From Parapedobacter sp035556095 (GTDB taxonomy: Bacteria; Bacteroidota; Bacteroidia; Sphingobacteriales; Sphingobacteriaceae): 64,000 bases of DNA. The notes under the pieces are model-generated. The model worked only from the letters and a program-made list of their open reading frames with translations, searched no databases and was not told the origin of the DNA. The position numbers were made by a program, and so were the translations under genes. Where the stretch lies: positions 186,001 to 250,000 of the forward strand of contig NZ_DATMFT010000032.1 in assembly GCF_035556095.1 (NCBI RefSeq). Direction: 5' to 3'. Shown in pieces: positions 35,615-44,670 of the stretch (positions are counted from its first letter, which is position 1; the number at the start of each line of letters is the position of its first letter).

Positions 35615-36820
35615 TCATTGAACATCAGATGGTTCCTGCCCCCACAAGGTCATTTCTGATGAAATAAACAGGGTTGTCATTTTCCCCCATGTTTCTTTAC
35701 ACACAAAACGGATGTACCTGACGGGGGGAATGTCCAATGGGAACTCCACATCATTACCGCTCCAGAAAGCTTCCATGTCCTCGTCCGAATTGGTACCGAC
35801 AGGTAAGCCGGATGGCTTGGTTATCTCGCCGTCTAATAGCAGTGTCCATGAATCCCAGGAACCATCGGGGCTCGGGTTCATACTCCCCCATATTTCGAAA
35901 TAGCGAACACTCCGATCATTGTATGCCACCGGTGCGTAGTTGTTTCCAAGTCGTTGCCACAATTTCATCCGGCTGAGCAGGGCTCCATCCGGAGTACCCA
36001 AATCAAACGTCACAATGTGGGGCCATTGTCCATTGTTTATCGTAGCAAAGGCTTGTCCACCATCACCACCGAGTATATCATTCCACCAATTCGCCCACCC
36101 AAAATTGGGGGTGAGCGGCGCATCACCCGGTAAAGACATCCCGCTGAATTTTGACTTGTCTAACTGTTTTTCGAATCTGGGAGTCAAATCACTAACCAAC
36201 GTATCGGATGTATTACCCCAACGGTCCGTGACATAAACACCGAATGTTGTTTCCTGTGGCGGCAATCCACGTATTGAAAATTGGCCTTCCGGCATTTTGG
36301 TGTAGAAGGTTTCTCCTGTATCCCAAAAACCGTCGTCGTCCAGATAAGTCATGGTAATGGCCAAATCCGCTTCACCGGGATTTTCAAACATGACACTGGC
36401 ACCCCCCCAATTTTCTATCAATCGGATACTTTTAAACACTTCCCTGAAATTGGGCGATAATGGCTTTACCTCTACCACCACGGGTTCGGAGGCCTTCTCA
36501 CTCCTGTTTACCGAATACAACTTAACCGTATACGCTGATTCGTCAGCAAAACCTTCAATGGTCAGGTTATTCACAAATGAAGAGGCTTTTACGTGCCGTA
36601 TTACGCCGTTGATCGAACATTCGGCTTTGATATACGAGAGGTTTTGCCCTTGCGGCAATTTGTAAGTCAATTTTACAGCTCCGGGGAGACTCTCCGATTC
36701 TACATTGCTCACCTGCCCCGGAATAGTCGAATCATCCACCATCGGGAGCCTGCTGTTTTTATCGCTACATGAATAATTAAGTATTATCCAAGACAGCATC
36801 AAAATGAGATATTTTTTCAT
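35615..36820 (-). CDS. DUF4959/DUF5000-type surface glycan-binding lipoprotein
   Basis: About 401 residues from the ATG at 36818-36820, which has an AGGA Shine-Dalgarno; the longer frame upstream overlaps susD. Lipobox LNYSC near 16-20. Domains: DUF4959-like (PGQVSNVESESLPGAVKLTY), DUF5126-like middle (GGASVMFENPGEADLAITMTYLDDD), and a C-terminal discoidin-like DUF5000 region (PHIVTFDLGTPDGALLSRMKLWQR, VRYIRFVCKETWG). Typical companion of a SusCD pair. Confidence 0.87.
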   Translation of the reverse strand: MKKYLILMLSWIILNYSCSDKNSRLPMVDDSTIPGQVSNVESESLPGAVKLTYKLPQGQNLSYIKAECSINGVIRHVKASSFVNNLTIEGFADESAYTVKLYSVNRSEKASEPVVVEVKPLSPNFREVFKSIRLIENWGGASVMFENPGEADLAITMTYLDDDGFWDTGETFYTKMPEGQFSIRGLPPQETTFGVYVTDRWGNTSDTLVSDLTPRFEKQLDKSKFSGMSLPGDAPLTPNFGWANWWNDILGGDGGQAFATINNGQWPHIVTFDLGTPDGALLSRMKLWQRLGNNYAPVAYNDRSVRYFEIWGSMNPSPDGSWDSWTLLLDGEITKPSGLPVGTNSDEDMEAFWSGNDVEFPLDIPPVRYIRFVCKETWGKMTTLFISSEMTLWGQEPSDVQ

Positions 36821-36891
36821 TTTTCCTAACTTAAACTTATATACTTGACAATAAACCCACCCCGTCCTGTCGCGGGGTGTTCGCTGGGTTT

Positions 36892-38841
36892 CTACCATCC
36901 CGGATTCTGATCCAGATTTGTATTCACGAACAAATCAGACTCTCTTATAGGCCAAAAATAGTCTCGGGTGGAGAATTGAGGTGTAAAAACCGTCCGCACG
37001 CGGTAAAAGGTTTCCGTTTCGTTCTGTTCAATATCCCAACCCTGTATCGGTTGATTGTGCCATATCTCTCTACCTCTTTTCCATCGCCTTATTTCCCAGT
37101 AACGATGGCCCTCGTTGGCCAACTCGATGAGCCGCTCCTGCTGGACGATATCCCTAAATCCCTCTTTAGTGGTTGGCTTCGTCTTGAACGGTATACTGGC
37201 ATATTTTGACCACGCCGTTTCGACGCCTTCCAAGCCAGCCCTTTCCCGCACCAGATCAATCCATCGGTAGGCATCTTCATGGGAAGGGCCGTAAGCCTCA
37301 TTTGCCGCCTCGGAACAAAGCAGGTAAAGATCTGCCAACCGGATTACGGGCCAGTTGTATTCGACCCTGGAATAGCTATTGCTGGAGGCCACGTTTTTAT
37401 AATTAACTAATTTTTTGGGGTAATATCCGGTAACCGAGTAATAGAATCCATTGACCTTGCCTCCGTAGTCACTTACTTTTCCCCGAATAACCCACTGGTT
37501 GTCAACATTGAAATTACTGATTCCGTACCACAGATTACCATCGAATGAGAGATTGGCATAAAACCTAGGTTCGCGGTTAAAATGCATCATGGCTGTTTGA
37601 TATCCAACGCTAATGTTATACTTATCATCTTCGGTGGCGGTTTTCACACTGTACCTGTCTTTATATTGCCCGTTCAACTCCCATTCTTGATCTTCATCCA
37701 TAGGTACCCCGTTGTCCGTGTAAAACATCTCGGCGATTTTCAACGGGGGGCCTAGCGTAGGCTGGAACATCATCGTAGTAGCCGTAAACGATTGGGCAAG
37801 ATATGGCGTGGATCTCCATTGCATCGTGCCGCTGTTGTTCATGGAATTATTCCATACCACTTCATTATTAATGTCATAGTTGCCTTCGGTCACGCTGGTT
37901 CGGATGCTCATCTGCGTAACCATTTCAGGCGGCAGGTTTTCAGTAATACCCGGTTGGTAGTAGTGTAAGGCAAAGCCAGCCAAATGGCAGGTATCGATGG
38001 CATTTCGGCACGCTAAAGCGGCCTTCTCCCATTTGCCAGCGTCATAGCTCTGATTGAAATATTGCACACCGTCATTGCGTTTGAAACTGGCATAATCCGG
38101 GTTCCCATTGAATAAGGGACTGGCGGCTTCAACCAATACTTTCGCCTTTATCGCTAACGCCATCGGTTGCGTAGCCCTTCCATTTTCTGTGGCTTCATTG
38201 TCTATAATTAACGGAAGATCCGGCACTGCTTCGTTTAGTAGGCTGACGATGTAATCGAAACAGTCGTCAACCGGCTCCCGGTAGACCTGCACTTCAGCCA
38301 CCCCTGCCGATATGGGTAGATTTTCTTTGATGAGTGGAATCGGACCATACATCCGCAACAGCCAATAATGATAATATGCTTTCAGAAACTTGACTTCGGC
38401 AACCCAGCGTTTCTTTTCATATTCTTGTAAACCCGGTATATCGCCGTTCATCCGTTCCAGGAATAAGTTACAATCGCGTAATGCGACGAACATGGGTTTA
38501 CCGCCTTTTAAACCGTTCCAGTAATCCAACGTGGGGCTAACCACTCCTTGGTTTCCCCGAGCAATCTCTTGGAAGGGAACGTTCCAAAAATAGTTGGAGT
38601 ATTGCGGATACGGGCACCAAAACTCATCGGCTATCAAAAATGCTTGGGCGTTCGGATCGGCATGAGCCGGCATATACGAATAACAGGTAAACAGGAATTT
38701 TTCTGCCATCGTGCGGTTAACAAAGGCATTGTCAATCGTCGCGATATTGTCGGGAACGACATCTAAATAATTGCATGCATTGAACATGCCCAACAAACCG
38801 ACTAATAAACATTTGAGAGTTCTATTTTTCATAACGTTCAT
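36892..38841 (-). CDS. susD: RagB/SusD-family nutrient-binding outer-membrane lipoprotein
   Basis: 649 residues. The signal ends in a lipobox FNAC near 23. SusD fold: N-terminal helices (NAFVNRTMAEKFLFTCYSYMP), TPR-rich core (KWVAEVKFLKAYYHYWLLRMYG, the classical SusD AEArFLRAyyyf motif) and C-terminal GFRDIVQQERLIELANEGHRYWEIRRW. It forms the lid over the partner SusC and binds glycan at the surface. ATG at 38841 is 3 bp after the susC stop; ATG at 38832 is an equally good start. Confidence 0.94.
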   Translation of the reverse strand: MNVMKNRTLKCLLVGLLGMFNACNYLDVVPDNIATIDNAFVNRTMAEKFLFTCYSYMPAHADPNAQAFLIADEFWCPYPQYSNYFWNVPFQEIARGNQGVVSPTLDYWNGLKGGKPMFVALRDCNLFLERMNGDIPGLQEYEKKRWVAEVKFLKAYYHYWLLRMYGPIPLIKENLPISAGVAEVQVYREPVDDCFDYIVSLLNEAVPDLPLIIDNEATENGRATQPMALAIKAKVLVEAASPLFNGNPDYASFKRNDGVQYFNQSYDAGKWEKAALACRNAIDTCHLAGFALHYYQPGITENLPPEMVTQMSIRTSVTEGNYDINNEVVWNNSMNNSGTMQWRSTPYLAQSFTATTMMFQPTLGPPLKIAEMFYTDNGVPMDEDQEWELNGQYKDRYSVKTATEDDKYNISVGYQTAMMHFNREPRFYANLSFDGNLWYGISNFNVDNQWVIRGKVSDYGGKVNGFYYSVTGYYPKKLVNYKNVASSNSYSRVEYNWPVIRLADLYLLCSEAANEAYGPSHEDAYRWIDLVRERAGLEGVETAWSKYASIPFKTKPTTKEGFRDIVQQERLIELANEGHRYWEIRRWKRGREIWHNQPIQGWDIEQNETETFYRVRTVFTPQFSTRDYFWPIRESDLFVNTNLDQNPGW

Positions 38842-38844
38842 CTA

Positions 38845-41800
38845 TTAAAATGACACCGAGATTCCGGCATTGTATGATTTCTGTATTGGATATCCCAGTC
38901 CATTTCCTCCCATTTCCACATCCCAAAGTTTGAACCTGCTAAACGCGAATAAATTGGTTCCGTTGAGATAAAAACGGGCATTATCCAGGCCTATCTTTTG
39001 CATGAACGGTATCGGTAGGGTGTAACCTATTTCTACAGACTTCAACCTGAGGAAACTACCGTCCTGCATGAACCATGTACTCCGCTGGGTATTGTTTGCT
39101 ATATTTGTGGAGCTTAGCCGGGGCCATAGGGCATAGATATCGCGGTTATCTTCTGACCAGTAGCTGTCGGCATATGCCCGAAGCAACTGTTTATCGTTTA
39201 CAAACGGACTGGTTGCAACCGGATCAATCCAAAAACTTGAGCGAGCCGACCCCTGGAAGAAACAAGAGAAGTCAACGTTTTTATATCCAGAAGAAATACC
39301 GAACCCGTAGATGATTTCGGGGTCGGTTGGAAATCCGATCGGAACCTTGTCTTCGTCAGAGATCTTCCCATCACCACTTACATCGCTATACTTAATGTCT
39401 CCGGCCAGGTACTCTCCATATTGTTGTAACGGTGAGTTCAGCACTTCGGCATCATCAATGAATAAGCGTTCGGCAATCAGCCCCCATTGTTGCGACAGCG
39501 GATAGCCCGTATGCTTCCGATACTCCTGGGCATAGTTGGGTTCTTCATACACTAGAAACTTGCTGGTGGCATAGGTGAAATTGGCCCGCGCCTTGATCCA
39601 TACATCCGGTCCAAGCGTGGTCGCGTAATCGATCGACCCGTCCACACCCTGTGCACTCGCTTCGCCTACGTTAGCCCTTTCAACACTCTGTAGTCCCATG
39701 GTACTGGGAATACTCGCCCTGTCCATTAATATATTAGTCCTGTACTCACGGAAATAATCCGCTTCTAGCGAAAATTTGCCAAACAGCCCGAGTTCCAGCC
39801 CGATATTAGTTTTCCGCGCTATTTCCCAAGTGATGTCCTTATTGGCATTTCGGGTGACTTGTACGCCGGTGAGCGAATAATAGCTTCCCGGAATACCGAA
39901 CCTTCCGCTACGTGCCGCGCTATTCATATCCGTTCTTGAAAGGTAGTAGAAACGGTCGTAGTCGCTGCCTATAGCGTCGTTACCCACCAATCCGTAAGTA
40001 GCTCGGAATTTCAGATTTGAAACTGCGTCGACGTTCCAGAAATCTTCTTTAGACACCGTCCATGCAACGCCTACCGATGGGAAAAAACCCCAACGGTGCG
40101 ATTCGTGAAACCGCTCGCTGCCATTGTAGCCGAAATTAAACTCCCCGAAGTACTTACTCATGAAAGAATAGGTAGCACGTCCCGACAGACCTACATTTCG
40201 ATGCGGTAACGACAGCTGCAGATCTCCCGCATTACCCGTCAATTCATTACGAAGGGTGTATACCAGCATCCCACTGATGGAATGCCTTTCGGCAAAGGTC
40301 CTGTTGTAATTACCCATGATTTCGATATAGGTAGACGAACTCACCTGCTTATCTCCTTCGTCATACCCAAGGTAATCTGTTCCCGTTAGTTCATTCAGGG
40401 GCATCAAGGTGTAGTTGTCGCCAAGCCGATCGTAAAAACCTACCGAATAATAATATGGATTATAAAAACGTTGTACGTCGAAGTAGGAATAACGCGACGT
40501 GTTAAATAATCCCCTCACGGACAATCCTTCCGTCAAAAAAGACAAGTTCTGCGTTAGCTCAAATTGTGCGTCGATCTTGCTGCGCGAATAATCTTTATAT
40601 CCCCGCACCATCTCTGCATACGGATTGATATAATTTGCGTCATCGCCATAATTACCGAATAGCACCCATAGCGTCTCCGCATTAGCCTCATCGGGCTGAA
40701 AATAGGGTGGAAACAACACCGGGTTAGCATTCATCACCTGCCGGTAAACTTCCGCTCCACCATTGATGGGACCTGTATAATCATCGAAATTACCGTTTAG
40801 GCGCAAGGCCGCTTCTGTCGTTTTGGTGAGGTTGATATTAATATTCGACCTGAATGAGTAATTACGCAGTCGTACATTATTGTTAAAGTTGCTTCGCTTA
40901 TCCACTTTTAGGTTGCCATTATCCTGGTTGGCTGTAGCAGCCAAGTAATAACGGGCAACCTTCCCCCCACCACTGGCATTCAGGTTCAACCGTTGTACGG
41001 TGGCATAGTCATTAAACATTTCGTTATACCAGTCTGTGGCAGGATACACGTATTTGTTGGTACCCTTAATCGTATTATCAATTTTACTTTTCAAATACGG
41101 TGTTGCGCCCAGTGGGTCACGCGTCTGTACTGCTTCATTGCCCAGAATCATGTAGGTGATGGGGTCGGCCAATTCGATGTTTCGGGTTGGCATTGTAAAT
41201 GCGTTTTCAGCGCGTACCGAAATACGGATACTTCCTTCGGCACCTTCCTTGGTCGTGATGGATATAACTCCGTTGGCACCCCGTGCCCCATATACGGCCG
41301 TGGAGGTTGCGTCTTTCATGATGGAGAAATTCGCAATATCGTCGGGCTGCATCCTTGCCAGATCGGTTCGTGTTACTTCAATGCCATCAATCAGGATAAG
41401 TGGATCCTTTTTATACCCAAAAGTAGTTACCCCACGGATAAAAAAGTCGGCATTGTCTTCTCCCGGCTCGCCGCTCCGCTGATAGGAGATCATCCCCGCA
41501 ATGTTTCCAGCCAACATGGTGGTCATGTTGCTCGACGATGTTTTTCGCAAATCGGAAACATTTGCGGAAACGACCGCACCAATCAGGTCTTCTTTTTTCT
41601 GTTTACCGAATCCCACCACCACAACTTCATCTAGACCGCTTTCCGATTCGGTCAATATGACATCGATAGTCGATCGATTGCCAACAACCTGTTCATCGTT
41701 GGCATACCCCACCATGGTAAACACCAAAACAACATCATCGCCATGGGTGTTGATTTGGTAGTTACCTTCGTCATCGGTCAGCGCCACGTTTTGCGTGTTC

Positions 41801-42300
41801 TTTTGGGTAATGGTGACCGATTGCAAAGGGTTTCCATCTTGATCACTAACCCTACCCTTTACTACCCGTTGTTGAAGGGGAATACTTACTACATCGGCTA
41901 CCCGGGTTAGTTTACTTCGATGAATTGGCGTTCGGTCAACCGACGACATCACCAAGATGTTTTTTCCTTCAATCGAATAGGTTAGTGACTGCGGCTTTAA
42001 AACCTGCTCGAGAAATCGAGTAAGTGCCATGTCTTTGGCATTAATTGTAATGGGTTTTGATCGGTTAATCAATTGGTCGCTATACACCACCCAATAACCT
42101 GTCTGTTTCTCGATAGATTCAAAAACCTGTTTAAGGGATTGTCCTTTAGCGTTCAATGTGACGGTTTGGGACCACGAAGCCGCGCTCAAATGCAGGCAGC
42201 CTATCAGCAACAAAAATGTAGTCACTTTCATTACTCGGAATAATTGGTTGCTTACCACCCGTTTTGGGAAAGCACGGGCAAGCAATTCATAATTTTTCAT
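38845..42300 (-). CDS. susC: SusC/RagA-family TonB-dependent transporter with STN domain
   Basis: 1151 residues. After a long signal region (to about 46) an STN domain (QSLKQVFESIEKQTGYWVVYS, about 52-110) is present, then a carboxypeptidase-like repeat (VKGRVSDQDGNPLQSVTI), the SusC motif EVVVVGFGKQKKEDLIGAV, the plug (FIRGVTTFGYKKDPLILIDGIEV) and a barrel ending AGISVSF. The STN domain is the part that signals to FecR-type anti-sigma factors, so this transporter should control the ECF sigma encoded in the same cluster. Confidence 0.95.
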   Translation of the reverse strand: MKNYELLARAFPKRVVSNQLFRVMKVTTFLLLIGCLHLSAASWSQTVTLNAKGQSLKQVFESIEKQTGYWVVYSDQLINRSKPITINAKDMALTRFLEQVLKPQSLTYSIEGKNILVMSSVDRTPIHRSKLTRVADVVSIPLQQRVVKGRVSDQDGNPLQSVTITQKNTQNVALTDDEGNYQINTHGDDVVLVFTMVGYANDEQVVGNRSTIDVILTESESGLDEVVVVGFGKQKKEDLIGAVVSANVSDLRKTSSSNMTTMLAGNIAGMISYQRSGEPGEDNADFFIRGVTTFGYKKDPLILIDGIEVTRTDLARMQPDDIANFSIMKDATSTAVYGARGANGVISITTKEGAEGSIRISVRAENAFTMPTRNIELADPITYMILGNEAVQTRDPLGATPYLKSKIDNTIKGTNKYVYPATDWYNEMFNDYATVQRLNLNASGGGKVARYYLAATANQDNGNLKVDKRSNFNNNVRLRNYSFRSNININLTKTTEAALRLNGNFDDYTGPINGGAEVYRQVMNANPVLFPPYFQPDEANAETLWVLFGNYGDDANYINPYAEMVRGYKDYSRSKIDAQFELTQNLSFLTEGLSVRGLFNTSRYSYFDVQRFYNPYYYSVGFYDRLGDNYTLMPLNELTGTDYLGYDEGDKQVSSSTYIEIMGNYNRTFAERHSISGMLVYTLRNELTGNAGDLQLSLPHRNVGLSGRATYSFMSKYFGEFNFGYNGSERFHESHRWGFFPSVGVAWTVSKEDFWNVDAVSNLKFRATYGLVGNDAIGSDYDRFYYLSRTDMNSAARSGRFGIPGSYYSLTGVQVTRNANKDITWEIARKTNIGLELGLFGKFSLEADYFREYRTNILMDRASIPSTMGLQSVERANVGEASAQGVDGSIDYATTLGPDVWIKARANFTYATSKFLVYEEPNYAQEYRKHTGYPLSQQWGLIAERLFIDDAEVLNSPLQQYGEYLAGDIKYSDVSGDGKISDEDKVPIGFPTDPEIIYGFGISSGYKNVDFSCFFQGSARSSFWIDPVATSPFVNDKQLLRAYADSYWSEDNRDIYALWPRLSSTNIANNTQRSTWFMQDGSFLRLKSVEIGYTLPIPFMQKIGLDNARFYLNGTNLFAFSRFKLWDVEMGGNGLGYPIQKSYNAGISVSF

Positions 42301-42373
42301 TAGATTTGCACGTTTGGATAGTTTAAAATCCGGTTATTACTTGCTTGGTTATTATCGGCTTATCCGAACATCT

Positions 42374-42400
42374 CGGGGAGGTGATTGCAGCATCTCCCCG
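42374..42400. other. Stable hairpin between fecR and susC
   Basis: CGGGGAGGTG (42374-42383) pairs with CATCTCCCCG (42391-42400), one wobble, 7-nt loop. No T-run follows on either strand. Lying in the 178-bp gap before susC, it may protect or process the susC mRNA or separate regulator and transporter expression. Confidence 0.5.
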
Positions 42401-42478
42401 TGTTGTTCTCATTGCTCGTAAACTATTCGCTCATATAGCGCTCCTTTCCTTGATTAATTTCTACGCCACCAACAACAC

Positions 42479-43660
42479 CTACTCTTGAACAATCAATTTA
42501 CCATTCACAATGGTAAAGTTAACTCCAGATCCTTCAAAAAATTTAAGTACGTTTTGTAAACTTACTTCTCTAGACATTTTGCCCGAAAATGTTTGTATGG
42601 GCATGTCGCCTTCAAAGACAATTTCGATATCATACCAACGGGTCATTTGCTTAATCACCTCTGGAAAAGGCGTGCTCTTGAAATGAAAATACCCTTCTTT
42701 CCAAGCGATAAACGGCCTCACGTCTACGGTTGCGACGGCTACGCTCCCAGCCTCATATACACTTTGTTGGCCCGGTTTCAATACGATGGGCGCATACTCG
42801 TTCCTTTCTGCCGAAGCAATACGCACACTCCCTTTTACCAGCGTGGTTTTCACGTTGGCATCATCGGCGTATGCGCTAAGGTTGAATTGGGTCCCCAACA
42901 CTTCCACGGTTTGGTCTGCGGTCTTTACCAAAAACGGAATCCGCTTGTTTTTGATTTGTAAATGCGCAACATCAAAATACGCTTCGCCCGATAATTCGAC
43001 AACTCGCCGTTTGCTGTCAAACCGAATTGGATATCGCAATACACTTCCTGCGTTGAGCCACACATCGGTACCGTCGGGAAGCGTCACTTGATAGGTACCT
43101 CCCCTGGGGGTCGCTAGCTCCAACCATTGCACGGGCCCCTCCAATTGGTTTCCAGCATTTAAGTCAGCCAACGGGTTTCCATCTTTATACGTAATTTCTT
43201 CGTTGGACAGCACAATTCCCGATTGGCCTTCATTCAACAAGATTTGCCTTCCATCGGCCAGTTTTAAAACAGCCCGGTTCCCACCAGGCTGGATATCTTC
43301 ATGGGGCAACTGTACTACTTGCGTATCAGGAAGATTCGTTTGGGTATATAAAAAGAGTCCCGTGCCAATCATTGCAATCAACACAGCGGCCGCCACATAA
43401 GGCAGCCAATTAAAACGCTTCGGCTGTTTATGTGGCTCTTCTTGCTTATATATATGGTTTAAGATGCGTACTTGCGCTTGCTCATCCAGCTCAATCAGAT
43501 TCGGCTCGCTTTTGAGCTTCTCGGACAACAGTTGTTTAATTACCGATTCAAACGAAGGGTCTTCAACGTATCCCCAAAACTCCGCCTCGTCCATAACGGA
43601 TAGGCTACCCTCAAGATATTGGGTAATTAACTGGTTAATACGTTGGTAATCTCGTTTCAT
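42479..43660 (-). CDS. fecR: FecR-family anti-sigma factor
   Basis: 393 residues. Cytoplasmic N-terminal helices (INQLITQYLEGSLSVMDEAEF), one transmembrane segment at about 87-105 (WLPYVAAAVLIAMIGTGLFLYT), then the periplasmic FecR domain (TPRGGTYQVTLPDGTDVWLNAGSVLRYP, the family signature) and a C-terminal DUF4974-like STN-contact domain (YHFKSTPFPEVIKQMTRWYDIEIVFEG). It should hold the ECF sigma until SusC signals. Unusually it is not next to the sigma gene: the dehydrogenase and cytochrome ORFs lie between. Confidence 0.94.
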   Translation of the reverse strand: MKRDYQRINQLITQYLEGSLSVMDEAEFWGYVEDPSFESVIKQLLSEKLKSEPNLIELDEQAQVRILNHIYKQEEPHKQPKRFNWLPYVAAAVLIAMIGTGLFLYTQTNLPDTQVVQLPHEDIQPGGNRAVLKLADGRQILLNEGQSGIVLSNEEITYKDGNPLADLNAGNQLEGPVQWLELATPRGGTYQVTLPDGTDVWLNAGSVLRYPIRFDSKRRVVELSGEAYFDVAHLQIKNKRIPFLVKTADQTVEVLGTQFNLSAYADDANVKTTLVKGSVRIASAERNEYAPIVLKPGQQSVYEAGSVAVATVDVRPFIAWKEGYFHFKSTPFPEVIKQMTRWYDIEIVFEGDMPIQTFSGKMSREVSLQNVLKFFEGSGVNFTIVNGKLIVQE

Positions 43661-43779
43661 TGGTGCTTTTCCTAGGTTGACACATGAAACTACCGAGGCG
43701 GGGGTATCCCAAACCAGCCAAAATCACAATTCTTTAGCTTTCAGCTAATTAATTTAATCAATGCCGCTACTTCATACGG

Positions 43780-44658
43780 TTATTCTACCTTTCTATCCGT
43801 TTTCAGATACGCTATAATGTCGACAACCTCTCGCTCATCCAGGTGTTCAAAAAGACCCGGGGGCATCATAGACACAGCGGCTACCTCTTTGGATTGGATA
43901 GCTGATTTGTTGATCACTATAGGTTCATCCTGCCCAACGATCCGGAGCGAGAGCTGCCGTTGGTCTTCGCCGGTTACATTACCCGAATAGGTACGGCCGT
44001 CGCGGGTATTGATCACCACTAGTTTATAATCGTCTTGGATTTCAGCACTTGGTTCGAGGACATTCAACAGGATGTAGTCCACATCCCTCCGGTTGGAGCC
44101 CGTAAGGTCCGGACCCATCACGCCGCCCTCACCATACATCTTGTGGCAGCTGCCACAGGTTTGTTGGAATAGTGCTTTCCCGCGTTTCACATCGGCTGCC
44201 GCAAGCGCACCGGGCGCAATCATTTTCCGGTATTTTTCATACGCGGCCTTATCGCTGGCTACCTGCTCTATTGGGCCCCACACTTCGATAAACCCACTCC
44301 CCACCACGCGGAGCAACTGCCTGGCAACATTAGGCGGCACGTCTTTCTTGGAAATCCGGTTTCTTTTGATTTCGCCCATCAATAGGTTTCCATAGCTCGC
44401 ACGAGATGCGAGCGTCTGCACCGCTTCTGCTTTTTCCTCGGGTGAGAAGCCTCGGTAGCTGTCCACCAGCAGTCTGCCCAACGATTCCCTGTCGAAAGCG
44501 GCGATGGCGCGGATTGCATCTTTTCTCATCGCCGGATCGTGCACGAGCCCAGGCAGCTCGGCAACGAGTTGCTGCTGTTGCTGCGAGGCTAACATCCGGA
44601 GGGCATTTTTCCGTTGGTCGACCGTCATTTTCTTGTTCTTGAGCACCATAAATGCCAA
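43780..44658 (-). CDS. Cytochrome c domain cut off from the upstream dehydrogenase by an amber codon
   Basis: 292 residues from TTG 44656-44658. HEAT-like helices come first (about 1-120), then a haem domain of the PVC/Planctomycete type (TIGR02603-like): CGSCHKMYGEGGVMGPDLTGSNRRDVDYILLN-like block at about 175, and a late MMPPGLFEHLDEREVVDIIAYLK with a candidate Met ligand. It is in the same frame as the upstream gene; only TAG (44671-44673) separates them, and the codons between continue the protein (EATQLAFMV). The stop lies inside a TAGGAGG sequence placed as a Shine-Dalgarno for the TTG. On its own it lacks any export signal, so haem attachment would fail. Confidence 0.75.
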   Translation of the reverse strand: MAFMVLKNKKMTVDQRKNALRMLASQQQQQLVAELPGLVHDPAMRKDAIRAIAAFDRESLGRLLVDSYRGFSPEEKAEAVQTLASRASYGNLLMGEIKRNRISKKDVPPNVARQLLRVVGSGFIEVWGPIEQVASDKAAYEKYRKMIAPGALAAADVKRGKALFQQTCGSCHKMYGEGGVMGPDLTGSNRRDVDYILLNVLEPSAEIQDDYKLVVINTRDGRTYSGNVTGEDQRQLSLRIVGQDEPIVINKSAIQSKEVAAVSMMPPGLFEHLDEREVVDIIAYLKTDRKVE

Positions 44659-44670
44659 TTGGGTCGCCTC

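Noticed and set aside
36892..36898. Start of the DUF4959 gene at 36898, overlapping susD
   Set aside because: It would place 26 non-family residues before a complete lipoprotein signal; the ATG at 36820 has an AGGA ribosome site.
40993..41634. Plus-strand open frame of 213 codons
   Set aside because: It lies wholly antisense to susC; the minus-strand protein is unmistakable.
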